A DNA stretch of 64,000 nt. Source: Undaria pinnatifida. Taxonomy: Eukaryota; Sar; Phaeophyceae; Laminariales; Alariaceae. The notes beneath the pieces were generated by a model. That model was not told the origin of the DNA. It was given only the letters and a program-made list of their open reading frames with translations, and did no database searches. Every line of letters starts with the position of its first letter. The stretch's first letter is position 1. Below, piece by piece: positions 1-10,749 of the stretch. The stretch lies in the NCBI GenBank assembly GCA_012845835.1, contig JABAKD010000015.1, positions 11,933,845 through 11,997,844 on the forward strand. Direction: 5' to 3'. The position numbers and the translations under genes are program-made.

Positions 1-2209
1 AGCAATGCTCATGCCAGAGCCGATCCGGTAGGGGTCTCTGCCAGAACCGAACATGAAGGTCCTTCCATCTCTGAGATGGGCCTTGGCTATTGTATAGTTT
101 TGGAGAGTCAGCCTTGTCTCCTTTGAATCCTAAGTCGTTTCGCCGCAGCGAAAGAGACGTAGGTAGGCATGGCCTACATCTTGCTTGCATTCCAGGTGCC
201 TAGTTTTGTACTCTTTTTTTCAGTTTTCGGTGCTTTTCGTTTTTTGCACTCAAATTCCCCCTCATTTTTGAACTTACAACTGCCCTGTCGCTGCAGCAGC
301 AGCTAGCTGCTGCTGTCATACCGCCGCTGCTGTTGCTGCTGCTACTGCCGCTGTTGCTGCTTTGGCAGCTGTGCTGCTGCTCGCTGTATGGTATATCCAT
401 ATCGTGCCATATGATACGATTGCCGTCGTCGTTTTGCTTTTTGATTGCAGTCCGCGGTTTGTGATGATCCTTCTATGGACGAGTATGATCGTTCAAGGAA
501 CACGAAGCACGCCGAAAAATACCTTGAAAAAAGAATACGCGCCTCTTCCTCTGTCTAGTACCTACCAGCTACCAGTATACTCGTATATTAACCCTCGCTC
601 GACGCGCTTCACACGCAGGCATGCACCGCTTAGCCAGCTGTGCGTGTTCACACGTGGCCATCTTTCTCTTCAGCAACGCGCATTTCGCATGATATGATAT
701 CTTAGAAGCGACGACGCTAGATTAGACTGTCATGCATCAAAAATCACAACTGCTTTGTTTGATTGATATCATAGTACGCCTCGTTTTACACCGTGTGTAT
801 TTTTGACCATGTACGAAATTATAACGACCGTGTCTGTATTAATATTAGTCAACAAACGGTTTTTATATATCCGGATGGTGCGGGATTGATGGCTGGTACC
901 AGTATCGAGTACGTGCAACTTTGGGCGGAAATGTAAGGACCGTGTTATGTTTCTATTGATAAACTAACGTTCTCTATATTTACGTCTAATGCGGGTACGT
1001 TTCACTATTTATGAAAATTAAAAAACATTCTAGCTGTGAGTACGAAAATTAAAAAACATAAGCTGTGAGTACGACCGATTAAATAGTTGAAACTCAACTT
1101 TGCAAGCTGCGTGGTGCATGTATGTTTTGCTAATATAGAGTAGTTGCACTTGTATAACCGGTTTGCCACAAGGTGGTTACACATTTCATTGCCGGCGCGA
1201 TAATTGAGCGTTTCAATACGATGTACATAGCATACTGACTGCTGTAACTCGTCTGTCGTACGTTCAACCAAAACTTACCGGTACCATGGTAAGGGCTAAG
1301 AACACGGAAAATCGTAATTCGTTTTTTTTTATATTTCATGAAAAATAGACGAAAAAATCAACTCTGCTTCTCATGAAAGAATGGCGTAGTGCGTTCTAGA
1401 AAATAAAAAAATTAAAAAAACGCAAAAGGGTCAACGAACACCCGTGGGCAACGACGAAGACGAGCGATGGCTCGCGTCCTCCCCGGAGCGCCGCGGCTAG
1501 CGGCAGATTGTTTTGGCCGGCAGAGGCTTGCAGGCTATGGCTCTAGGCGTCTCTTGGATGGGCTGGCGCCACCCCGCCGCCCGACACGGGCAGCAGCGAC
1601 GGGGATATAGCGGTCGAACTTCTGAGCGAAGTCACCATGTGGTAGTTGGTCGTTTAACTTTCGAGGTGCAGGGCGACGAAAAGCTGGGTTTGCGGCGGTC
1701 TCGATTGTTTTCGAAGTGTCGCAGGCGGTCTACGCTGTGGTAAGGACCTTCGGAGACCGCGCTGCGGCTTCTCCGGTGGTCCTACCTCTCGCAATGGCTT
1801 CTCGCCTCTCAATCAGCCGACGACATGGCACCAATTCGCGTGGGGCTTCGGTTACACAGAACAAGCCATGTCTAGGTGGATAAACTCCCCAAATTGAATT
1901 TCGATTTTCGACTAAATTCGACCGAGAATGTCTTTTTTTCTTTGTTGAATTTGATTCTTCGTAATAATTCTCAGAATGCCTGCTTGGCGATTCATTTTTT
2001 GACCAATCAGATGCAAATAAAATCCAATTCTAAAAAAAAATATCGAAATTCGATTGGGCAAGTTCCTCGTTAATTCGGGCCCTAACATTGTACAATATAT
2101 TTTGGACGTGTAGCTGGTACCTGGTGTGTAGTACGATTCTTGGACTTCACTTTTGTATGTTCCTGGCGGAGGCATGAATTGCGTCAGCTGTGATATATCC
2201 GTGTGTCAG
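1..2209. other. Intergenic, no supported gene
   Basis: Open frames here are short and lack domain or splice support. 295-365 is a GCTGCTG-type trinucleotide stretch. 1440-1760 is GC-rich with an open frame of low information, possibly a relic of a mobile element. One copy of the ~80-bp dispersed repeat lies near 1036-1113. Confidence 0.5.
1036..1113 (+). repeat. ~80-bp dispersed repeat (GTCGATACTCAT family), diverged copy
   Basis: Carries AGCTGTGAGTACGA and CAACTTTGCAAGCTGCGTG, the two conserved blocks of the family, with an internal duplication of the left block. Confidence 0.5.
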
Positions 2210-2977
2210 GCCATTTCTTATACAGTCGGATTCCGCCAGTCGAAAGCGGCCCTTTTCGACTGGACTTTTTTTCGACTGGATTTTTCTGGTCCTTCTTATC
2301 GTCAGTCGAGTCGATTTTATAGTTTTTGTTCTCTTGCTAGAGGCGGTTGGTGTGAGGGAGTACTGCTGTACAGCAGGCGAAATCGGTTGGCAGCTCTGTG
2401 AAAGCTCCGCGAGCAACGGCTCGACGAACCTTCGTCCCAGCGAGTTGGTGGCTTTGGGCTTAGCCGAAAGCCGCCAAAGCTACGTTCGTGGAGTTGCACT
2501 CAGCCGACAGCCGCCAAAGCTACAGCAGGCGCAGCCGTTGTTGGCAGCATGGGATCGAGACCACGCGCTGCTGCCGTCGTGTGATACACGCTGCTGGCGA
2601 TTAGGAATACGCCACGCTGACTTTCTGCGAGAATCAACAGCAGGGATAGCCAAGCCAGCGTCAGCGCCTTGTATGATACTGCAGTGTGGTACCTGGTATG
2701 GGTGTGTGGCCGTGTGGCTGTGTGGGTGTGTGTTTGGTGGTGGGATGAGCGATGCGATCGGTTCAAAAAACACGTGTAAAACTTTTTCGACTGAGTTGTT
2801 CGACTGGAGGATCCAGTCGAAAAAGTCGAGTTTTTTTACTGGATCCGCCAGTCGGAATCCTCAGTCGCAAAAAGTAGAGTCGAGAAAGCCCCTTTTCGAC
2901 TGTATAAGAAAGCCTGATTTGGGCTTCAGTCGAAAAAGGCCGTTTTCGACTGACAAATCCGACTGCATAAGAAATGG
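2210..2977. mobile_element. Foldback element with ~55-bp imperfect inverted ends
   Basis: The left end GCCATTTCTTATACAGTCGG is mirrored at the right end (CCGACTGCATAAGAAATGGC). The match continues through alternating TTTTCGACTG blocks. More TTTTTCGACTG/CAGTCGAAAAA blocks lie inside (2780-2950). No transposase is visible, and the 292-residue open frame crossing it is spurious. Target duplication is unclear. Confidence 0.65.
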
Positions 2978-3154
2978 CATCACCTTGTGTTTTTTTAATT
3001 GGGGTATTCCTCAGCTCCAGAGTGACTGGAGCCTGTCCTGTGACCACGGACTTGATAATGCGAGTTAATGTGAGAACAACAAAACAATTCTTGGACATGG
3101 CGACGGCAGTAGGGTCCCCCCAACAAGACGGTATGAACAAGGGGAGCCCCTATA

Positions 3155-3428
3155 TGCAGGACGGGCCTGCAACGAATTCTTGCAGGACGTTTTGGCACAC
3201 TTTTGTCCCAGGTACCTGCACAGACCGCACCCAACCCCAACCCTAACCCTAACCCCAACACCAACCTGACCCCTGACCGTTTGACCGGTACATGGGGCTA
3301 AAAGTGCCCTCGCGAGGCTTCCCCGCGGTTCGGCAGGCGTTCGCCAAAAAAAAAACGCGGGCAATAAAAGCGGCAGGTGGTCAATCACAGGCACGTCCTG
3401 CAAGAATTCGTTGCAGGCCCGTCCTGCA
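3155..3428. mobile_element. Foldback element, perfect 36-bp inverted ends, telomere-type repeats inside
   Basis: 3155-3190 and 3393-3428 are exact inverted copies (TGCAGGACGGGCCTGCAACG and on). Each arm also contains its own short inverted repeat (TGCAGGAC). The interior holds CCCTAACCCTAACCCC at about 3240-3258. A MITE-like element; the perfect arms suggest recent origin or conversion. Confidence 0.75.
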
Positions 3429-4023
3429 AATAGGGTTTCTCATGAACAAGGCGATACCCCGATATATAGCGGTCAAAATTGCGCTCAATAGCCTTGAAAT
3501 ATTTATTAATAGACGACTTCCCCATTAAGGCGGTGGTATTGCTCTGGTGTCTGGTGCACCGCCTTTTGCTGCGGGACCTGTACTACTGAAACTACATCAA
3601 ACGTGAATGTGCTTTTTCCTTGGATGGCGATTGGACTTCGCACCCCTCGCTTCAACCTCATCGTATACACTTGTACATATTGCTTCTTTGTTTTTTGTTT
3701 TTTCACACTTCAACTTTGCAGCTTCTGGACAAGCCGTGGTCAAAGGTGTCCCTTGTTCCCCTCGGTTCTTGCCTTCAATTTTTATCGCGCATAGGGTTTA
3801 GCAATCCCAGTGCTCGTCCTTTTTTCATCGGATGTTGCTAGCTCACGCTCTCGCGCTTTCCGCAAGTCAATTTGTGCCCAAGATCAAGTTCGTATAACGG
3901 GGATCCACTGTTGTAGCAGGATGACTTATGAAACAACAAAGTGAGCAAAAAAAACACCCACCTTTGTTTTATAGCGTTTGACTCAAGTTTAATTCGTTCG
4001 CTGGTCGTACCAGGCATACAGTC

Positions 4024-4112
4024 TTAACGCCTTCACAACTGGAAAAGCCTTTTTGGGGACAAATTTACTTGATTTAGTATAGGGACGGATGTCGGGGCTG
4101 TAAAGGGGTTAA
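4024..4112 (+). mobile_element. ~89-bp TTAA-ended MITE, copy 1
   Basis: Starts TTAACGCCTTCACAACTGG and ends GGGGCTGTAAAGGGGTTAA. TTAA at both ends with near-inverted CGCCTT/AAGGGG is consistent with a piggyBac-type target duplication. Shares the core ACAAATTTACTTGATTTAGT with copies elsewhere in the window. Confidence 0.65.
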
Positions 4113-4230
4113 TCGGACACGGTCGTAGCATAGGAGAGGTCGCCTGAAAGGTGGTGGTACTTCGCTTTTTTGTGTTTAATTCCATCCTGTTAACAGTGGA
4201 TCTCCGTTATACGAATTTGTACGAGTGTGC

Positions 4231-4312
4231 ACTGGGGGGGACTCGAACTCGCTACACAGGCTCGAGGATAACCTGATACGCCACCGGGGCTTAGTAAGCC
4301 CCGGCCGCTACG
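4231..4312 (-). repeat. tRNA-like relic (A and B boxes) beside a hairpin
   Basis: On the minus strand TGGCGTATCAGG (A-box-like) and GAGTTCGAGTC (B-box-like) occur at near tRNA spacing. There is no matching 3' acceptor arm or credible anticodon arm. CCGGGGCTTACTAAGCCCCGG next to it is a perfect hairpin. Possibly the head of a tRNA-derived short element. Confidence 0.35.
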
Positions 4313-6355
4313 GGATGCCTTACTTTTTGACTTGGGAATCTTTCCCAGCAGAGGGTGATGTTATATTGTGCCTAAGATGCCTTGCACACAGTTTTGTGCG
4401 GAAATGTACCGCCGTTATACGTAAGAACTCCCTAAAACCGGGGTTCGGGAAACCCTCTCAGAACTGTAAAAATGATTATTAATACACATTCATTACAAGT
4501 AGTTCATCCCTTAAAACGTGGGTGCAGTTCTAAAGGGGGTGGCCGCTGTTTATGGTTCCCCGATGTAGTTCATAGATGTTGATCTCACCAAAATTCGCCC
4601 GAAGCGAGATCTGAGTACTCTGCACGTGGAGACGAATGTTGGTTGTGACATTTCCGACATCGGAAAATCCGCGGAGAGGGGTATTTCGTCCCGACCTCAG
4701 GCGGAGGTCGGGACAGGGTAGTTGTTATCCAGATGTTTCGATTTTAATTCGCGTTTTAGCCCTCGTTCACACATCTAAAGCAGCAGTAAAATGGCAAAGA
4801 TGCGGCATCCTCCTGGGCCATTGGCCGAGCAGCTGCCGCTTGACCGTCGCACGCCTCGATCGCCATGGCCTGTAGTGTGTTGTGGCGCTGCGGCGCGTGT
4901 ATGTGTGCTTTGGGTTGTAAAACAAGAAACTACTGCGTTCATAAGCTTGGTGGGTGGGATGGTCAGTATTTCTCCTACAACGTATTTCTCTGGCTCTGGG
5001 TTCGTAGGAAACAAGCACAATGATCGATGTGGCCTAGATTCTCCAAGTAATCCACGGGTTCCAAAACATGGAGCCACCTCCGTACCATGGATGCCTCATC
5101 TTATGGAAACCCGATTTTACTGTTTTAGTATTCTTCTGCGGCTTCACCGATCATTTAAAGTAAGGATTGGATTAGTTGAGGCCTCCTCCCCCAGCCGTTG
5201 TGCCTACGCATACTTCCATTGTTTCTTATACCCTGCATCGGCTACCGGACTGGGGTCGTCGTCTCACCCAAACTTCATTCGAATTTTTACCATACAGTGG
5301 CGTGCACGAGGAATCGAAATCGTGCCACCAACATTGCCTTTGAATATATTGAACATTGTTGTCAGCTTCTGCATCAAGACTCGTTTTTACCATACACACT
5401 GTTTGGAATTATTATATCGGCATCTTGATATTTTGGCGGCGAAACGAATCAACTGAAAATCTATTACCTACCATAAACAGTGGCTTAAGGCTGGTTGACG
5501 CTAGTTGTTTTTAATGTCCTTTGCGATACCCAATTGCAGTACGTAGTCTAAAATGTGAGGCTGCGCACTGGAAGCCTCAATCGGCAGATGCTATACAGAT
5601 TGCTGCTGTGTCGGCAATCAATATGCTGGGTTCGAGCGAAGCAACCGCTTCTCTGCTCCCGTTATGAAATTCGTAGTGCGTGTTTCTTGAACATACGCGT
5701 GATATCAAATCTGCTGGCAACCTGACAGGCTCATTGAGTACGAGTATATAGAACCTACCAGTACAGAAGTAATGGTAATCCACTGCACCACTATTTATGT
5801 ACGTGGTGCCTTTGCGGGTCTTCGAATCACAAATAGTACCAGATACAGGGTTTCTGCGCTGACGCGCAACGCTCAGTTAACGCGATTCCAAGACCTTCGG
5901 ACAGTGGAAGGAATGGTCGGATCTAATTTGTTGTGCCATGGTAATATAATAGCACTAAATTAACGCCGATGTTGTTATACGTGTACACGAACGTAAGAGG
6001 GCTGATGGCTGGCGCCGGGACGGAAACATAAATTCGATATTAGGGTTTGTCAACGTGTATTTCTGCGGGGGCATTCACGTGTTTTCCCTTCAACAGCAGT
6101 GCAAAAATGCTTCGACCAAAACGTAAATGTACGACACGAAAGTCAAGGTTGCTCAAACAGTGAGCTCCTTGAAACCAACCTAGCTACTTCTTCCCCTTGC
6201 TGCACATGCGTGTAAGTACGACGACCGCAGGGCCCAAGCACTTGCAAATGCTAATCAAAAGAGCAGCTGCTACCCATATGACATATAGAGGTTTTAACTT
6301 TTTTGGTTGTGTTTGAGGCGTTTTTTTTTGTACACATCGTGACAGGGCGTCGACC

Positions 6356-6405
6356 CAACCCAACCCTAACAACCCTAACCCTAACCCTGACCCAATCCCT
6401 AACTC
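6356..6405 (+). repeat. Interstitial telomere-type repeat
   Basis: Degenerate CCCAACCC/CCCTAA units including three near-perfect CCCTAA copies. With 3235-3260 it is the second such patch within 3.2 kb. Confidence 0.6.
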
Positions 6406-7414
6406 AGGCTAAGGCTCCGACCCGAGCATGGCTTCGCCGCGCGTATTGGATAAGCTGAGAAAATGTGCCGACCACCTTGAAAATCGAATTATAGACCTTG
6501 TTACTGACTCCTACCCAGCTCCGGAGGTCGCCCTCGTTGTATTCTCGCACCTCTCGACCATCCTCAGCTCTTGATGCCGACGGAGAATCTATGTTTTCCG
6601 GATGAATCCTCGAAGTCGCCGATTTGAAAAGATCGTTTGTCGGTATTTCGTTTTTTACGGATCGATCCTCAAATTCTGTGATGACCTGGAGAGGTTGTTT
6701 CTCGGTATTTCTCCTCTAAGCCGGTGTAGCAGTCGTATTGCTGTTTTTGCCGATTCGTCATCCTGGAGAGACCAAAACTCTGTGGCCAGAAATTCGACAC
6801 AGACATATAACATCGTAAGTACAACAACAGCAAGATACCAAGTGCACACGGTGTGTTAATTCATATGGCGTTGGCGTTATTTCCTGGAGCATGGTGGCGA
6901 GGTCCCTGGCATTTTAAAATCTTCGCTTTGCGCCACCTGCAATCAGCAGTCAATCATGGCCCCCTGACCGCTTCACGTTATTTGTTCTGCTTTTCCTTCC
7001 TGGGCGAGCGTAGCCGGCGGCGATTGCCGCCCGCGGAGCGTAGCACCTTGTAGTTGGTACTTTAGCTGGTATGATTTTTGGGTAGATTTTGGGTTGAGAA
7101 CATCGCAAAGGCCACTGCTAACTGTTGTAGCGTTATACGTACCTGGTATACTGTACCAGGTATATTTTACCAGGGCGCAGACGCACTAAGACGGCACGAA
7201 AGCACATTTTTGGCATCGAAAGCCATGTTAGGGTTGCCTTACATGGTCGTTACTGCAAGGGTGCTTGCGGGATACCGCTTGCTGGGGTATGAAAACCCAT
7301 CATACTATAATTAGTGTTGAAACCGTCGCACGTCACAGCTCAAGGCCAACCCAACCCACCAAAAGTTGTCCTAGCTTACAAAAATATTCTACCGTAAATA
7401 CAGTTGTTTGGATT

Positions 7415-7500
7415 TTATTGAAGCATTCTAACAACGCCAGCTGTGAGTCCGACACATTTAGGGTCGGTACTCATCTTTGCGAACTGCGTAATACATTGTT
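7415..7500 (+). repeat. ~80-bp dispersed repeat, good copy
   Basis: Contains CAGCTGTGAGTCCGACA, TTTAGGGTCGGTACTCATCT and TTGCGAACTGCGTAATACA. These blocks recur in at least seven other places in both orientations. Confidence 0.65.
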
Positions 7501-8092
7501 CGAATTTCTACATATCTATGACCTGCTTTTTCGTGCGTTGTGTTGGTCTTGGGGTGTGACGTCCGTCGGTTTCAATGCTGTTAATAGTATAATATGTTCT
7601 CCTGCCCAACCACACTTGGTGTATCGCAAACGCCCTAATCTGTTGTATCACATGGATATACAATACACGTAGCACGTTTTTGCCTTCGACGTGGCTTACT
7701 GCCTATGCGTCACCCCTTTAGGGCTGTATCCACCTCTAGGGGACGAGACCTTTGGAGTTCATGTTTAAACTTTGCGTTAAGCCGTCTTACAACATCTAAC
7801 CGCCTGCGGCGTGCCTTGGCAGCTCCTTGTACTTGAATAGGGCTTCGTAATCGGAACCCATAGCCTGTATGATACCGGCGGTATCATACTTTGTAACGAG
7901 TACGAGATGAGTGCCTGGTACGTCGGTCGCTACAGCATGTGCACCGCCGCCTACGAGGAACGCCCCCCAGTATGTAAGTTTAGACAAGAGCATCATCCAC
8001 CACTCATTGTAACCTGTGGGAGGAACTTAATTTTGTGTTCCTTTCGTAGACTCGTGTGGCACCAAACTTGAGTAACCTTTACCACAGGGCTA

Positions 8093-8258
8093 CAGTAGGT
8101 GGCCCTATATAGTGCGGGTATGTGTCACGAAAATTTACCCGCACTATACCGGGCACCCGCACTATATAAAAACCGGCCACTATAGGGGGGTCTATATTGT
8201 GCCAAACGATTTCACCCGCACAATATCGGACACCCGCACTGTATAGGGCCACCTACTG
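8093..8258. mobile_element. pogo/Tigger-like MITE, copy 1 (166 bp)
   Basis: Flanked by TA and bounded by CAGTAGGTGGCCCTATATAG and its near-inverse ending CCACCTACTG. CAGT ends plus a TA target are typical of pogo-group Tc1/mariner elements. No coding capacity. The interior is built of inverted ACCCGCACTATA units. Confidence 0.7.
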
Positions 8259-8879
8259 TATTGTGTATCCTGTACAGCGGTGCAGGCTACCCAGTATCTG
8301 GTATGAAACAGGGAAAAAAGAAGGCAGGCTAAAAGTTGTAAAAATCCGGGAGTCTTTGTACTGCAGTTAGTAATACAATGCCGACCCTCTGATAAGGGAC
8401 GAATATACCAGTCTGGGTCTAAACATAACCACTTTTGCTGACTATGTAGAAAATGTTAACGTGGCTTATATTTTGGCTCAGACTGGTATTGGGTTTAGGC
8501 TAGATTTGTTGTTTGAGAAAGGGTGTGTCCCTGCACTAACTTGAGTATGAAACCCGTAGTTTCTTTTTTTCCCCTCATTTTCTGTGCGCTATGTATCTTG
8601 TGGGACTCTTTCTTATGAGGCGGCCGGTGGTGTCCTGACTGCTACAGTTTGTAGAACAAAGCGTAGGTTAAGCAAAGGCAAACGTGTACCACCTAATGGG
8701 TCGGTTTGGTATGGTGTGATACAATGTTTGACGATAGACTGCGTCATATGATACGAGTACAGTATCTGACATGAGGAGATGGACCGCATGCCATGCACGG
8801 GCTGGTTGCTCTCTTTCGCACATTGGGCAGACCAGATCCCGTTCATGATCTTTGTACAGTATGTGTTTCAGGGCGAATG

Positions 8880-9075
8880 CGAATAGATCCCTGATCTACA
8901 CCTAGATACATGACCTGGTCTGCAGGATCTAGATCGCGTTGACGGGTGGGACCCGGCTTATCTGCATGATCTAGCGCGCGTTTGATCGTTGGATCTGCGC
9001 TACACGGATCCTGAACGACATATCGTAATGACAGATAAATGATGTATTTTTCATAGGTGATCTACGGTAGATCAT
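8880..9075. repeat. GATCT-rich dispersed repeat
   Basis: Repeated TGATCTA/GGATCTG words with GATCATGGTCTGTCCGATGT at the end. Related segments lie at 26925-27300, 41150-41400 and 43240-43320, sharing TGATCTGTCCGAGGTGTGCA. Confidence 0.5.
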
Positions 9076-9247
9076 GGTCTGTCCGATGTGCGGTCTCTTT
9101 GCGCTGCGTGCTATTCTTTCCTAAATCAAGGAAAGAGGCGACTCGTGAGGGGTGATGGATGATACACTGCTGTCTGACTGTGATGCGACCATATGCCGTG
9201 GGTTCGAGTTGAGAGGACCCCATCAGTTGGACGAATGGTGCGTCATG

Positions 9248-9254
9248 ATGCATC

Positions 9255-9292
<38 letters not shown>

Positions 9293-9304
9293 CATCATCC
9301 ATCA
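9248..9304 (+). repeat. (CATCATT)n microsatellite
   Basis: Seven- to ten-base units TCATTCATCA in tandem. Confidence 0.85.
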
Positions 9305-9512
9305 TTGATGCTTGATGATTGGGCACGTTTCCATTACAGTGTACACTACTTTTAAGTTACACCTTTTGAGACCCCAACGACGATTTTCGGGAAATAAATG
9401 TTTACCTGGTACATTTTTATGGGATGCATTTTGCAGTACTAGACAGGTTTAAGCACTTCGAAGCCCTTTTGGGCCCCACTCATGAAGAAAAAAACGAGAA
9501 AAACGTCGTGCG

Positions 9513-9594
9513 AAAGGGCCGTAAAATCCTTCCCTGTACTAATTCCAAGTAATTTTGTCCGCCAAAAAAGAGTCCAGTTGTAAGGGCGTTACAT
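9513..9594 (-). mobile_element. ~89-bp MITE, diverged copy
   Basis: Core CTAATTCCAAGTAATTTTGT and end CCAGTTGTAAGGGCGTTA match the family in reverse orientation. The other end has decayed. Confidence 0.55.
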
Positions 9595-10659
9595 GAGACT
9601 GCGCAGCAACACGAGTACGATCATGCTGCGCTATTAATAATGCTAGCGCAGGCTCAGTGCGCAGCGTCGGACGATTTTCGATATCCACTGCTTTTGGCAT
9701 GGTATGTCAGATCTCCGCACTTGTGTAGTTGCCGTGTACTGGTGTACTGGTGAACTAGTGAACTGGTATCTCTTGTCTCGTACATTATGACCACAGAGGC
9801 TTCCTCTATCTACTGTCTAGGATAACGAATCGTCGCGGACACTGGGCGTGTTGGATGTTCATGTAGAAACAACCACGCTTCTTTGACGAGAAAATTCTGC
9901 GGGTGGTGCGTCCTCTCCAAAGCACCGCACCCACGATGGCCAAACCACATCACCCACGACAGCCGCACTTCACTGGCCACAGCATCCTAGCACTGGTCAA
10001 CCCACATCGGTTGGGTTAGGTTCAGAGTTAGGGCTAGCGTTGCCGCCCCCCCCCCACCATTCCTCACCACCCTGCGTATTCGAGTCTATCAAAAGCACAG
10101 CAGTGCAGAACCATGGACTTTTCCTGGAATCAGGTTGGTCTCCAATTTGAAGAACGGTTTCTTGTGAAGAGCACAAGCACATCTCAAGAATATCACGCTG
10201 CGCCCGGTACGTCGTGCAACTCTCATTCGTAAATAGGGCTGCCAATCGGAGCGAAAGTTCGATTGAATTTCCGTCGTTTCCGCGAAGCCGAATAATCGAA
10301 CGTGAAAACGAAACCGGCTCCCGTGTTTTTTTCTTGGCATTTTGTGAAACGTGAGAATCGAGCCTTGGTCCCCCCTCTCCCCGTGCAAGCGATGCCTGCT
10401 GGTCGGTGAAAACCCGACATGCTACGTCCTGACATTGTAGGGATGCGAGGGTCTATGGTCTGGCACACTACTACAGCCATGCCTGACATTGATTACCCCC
10501 CCGCCCGCACGCGCGCATCCCTCCAATCGCTTTTGTACCGTGCTACCAACAACAACAACAACAACAACATCACCACCCCGTCTCCCCCCCGCTATCGCCT
10601 CGCATCATGCTACCAACAACAGCAGCAGCAGCAACGAGGGAACGGTGCCGGGCTGAGCG
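9595..10659. other. Intergenic and 5' leader of the bromodomain gene
   Basis: No supported gene. 10385-10500 is a partial copy of the ~310-bp C-tailed repeat (GGTGAAAACCCGACATGCTA, GGGATGCGAGGGTCTATGGT). 10545-10640 holds (AAC)n and (CAG)n runs just before the start codon. Confidence 0.5.
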
Positions 10660-10749
10660 ATGGAGACACCAATGCATCCAACGCCGATGCAAAGGCCCAT
10701 GATGAAGGGCAAGATCTACGTCGACGCCTCACAGAAGCCGACGTTTCAG
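10660..10749 (+). CDS. Bromodomain gene, exon 1 (start codon)
   Basis: Encodes residues 1-30, beginning METPMHPTPM. ATG 10660 is preceded in frame by TGA, which fixes the start for this reading frame. The donor is CAG|GTATGT, phase 0. The 5' leader holds a duplicated segment carrying (AAC)n and (CAG)n runs at 10545-10575 and 10612-10640. Those runs give a spurious Asn/Gln-rich frame. Confidence 0.75.

Larger units (their letters stand above)
4313..8092. other. Intergenic, no supported gene
   Basis: The longest frame (4791-5456, plus, 221 codons) has no recognisable motif, splice context or codon character and is probably chance. 6356-6405 carries CCCTAACCCTAACCCT telomere-type repeats. A copy of the ~80-bp repeat lies at 7415-7500. 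Confidence 0.5.

Noticed and set aside
2190-3068. 292-codon open frame on the plus strand
   Set aside because: It runs across an inverted-repeat element; its residues derive from the foldback arms.
4231-4312. Possible tRNA gene on the minus strand
   Set aside because: A- and B-box-like words are present, but acceptor and anticodon stems do not pair. Kept only as a tRNA-like relic.
4791-5456. 221-codon open frame on the plus strand
   Set aside because: No domain, no repeat of conserved residues, no splice or codon-use support. Isolated in sequence that otherwise has no gene signal. Most likely chance.
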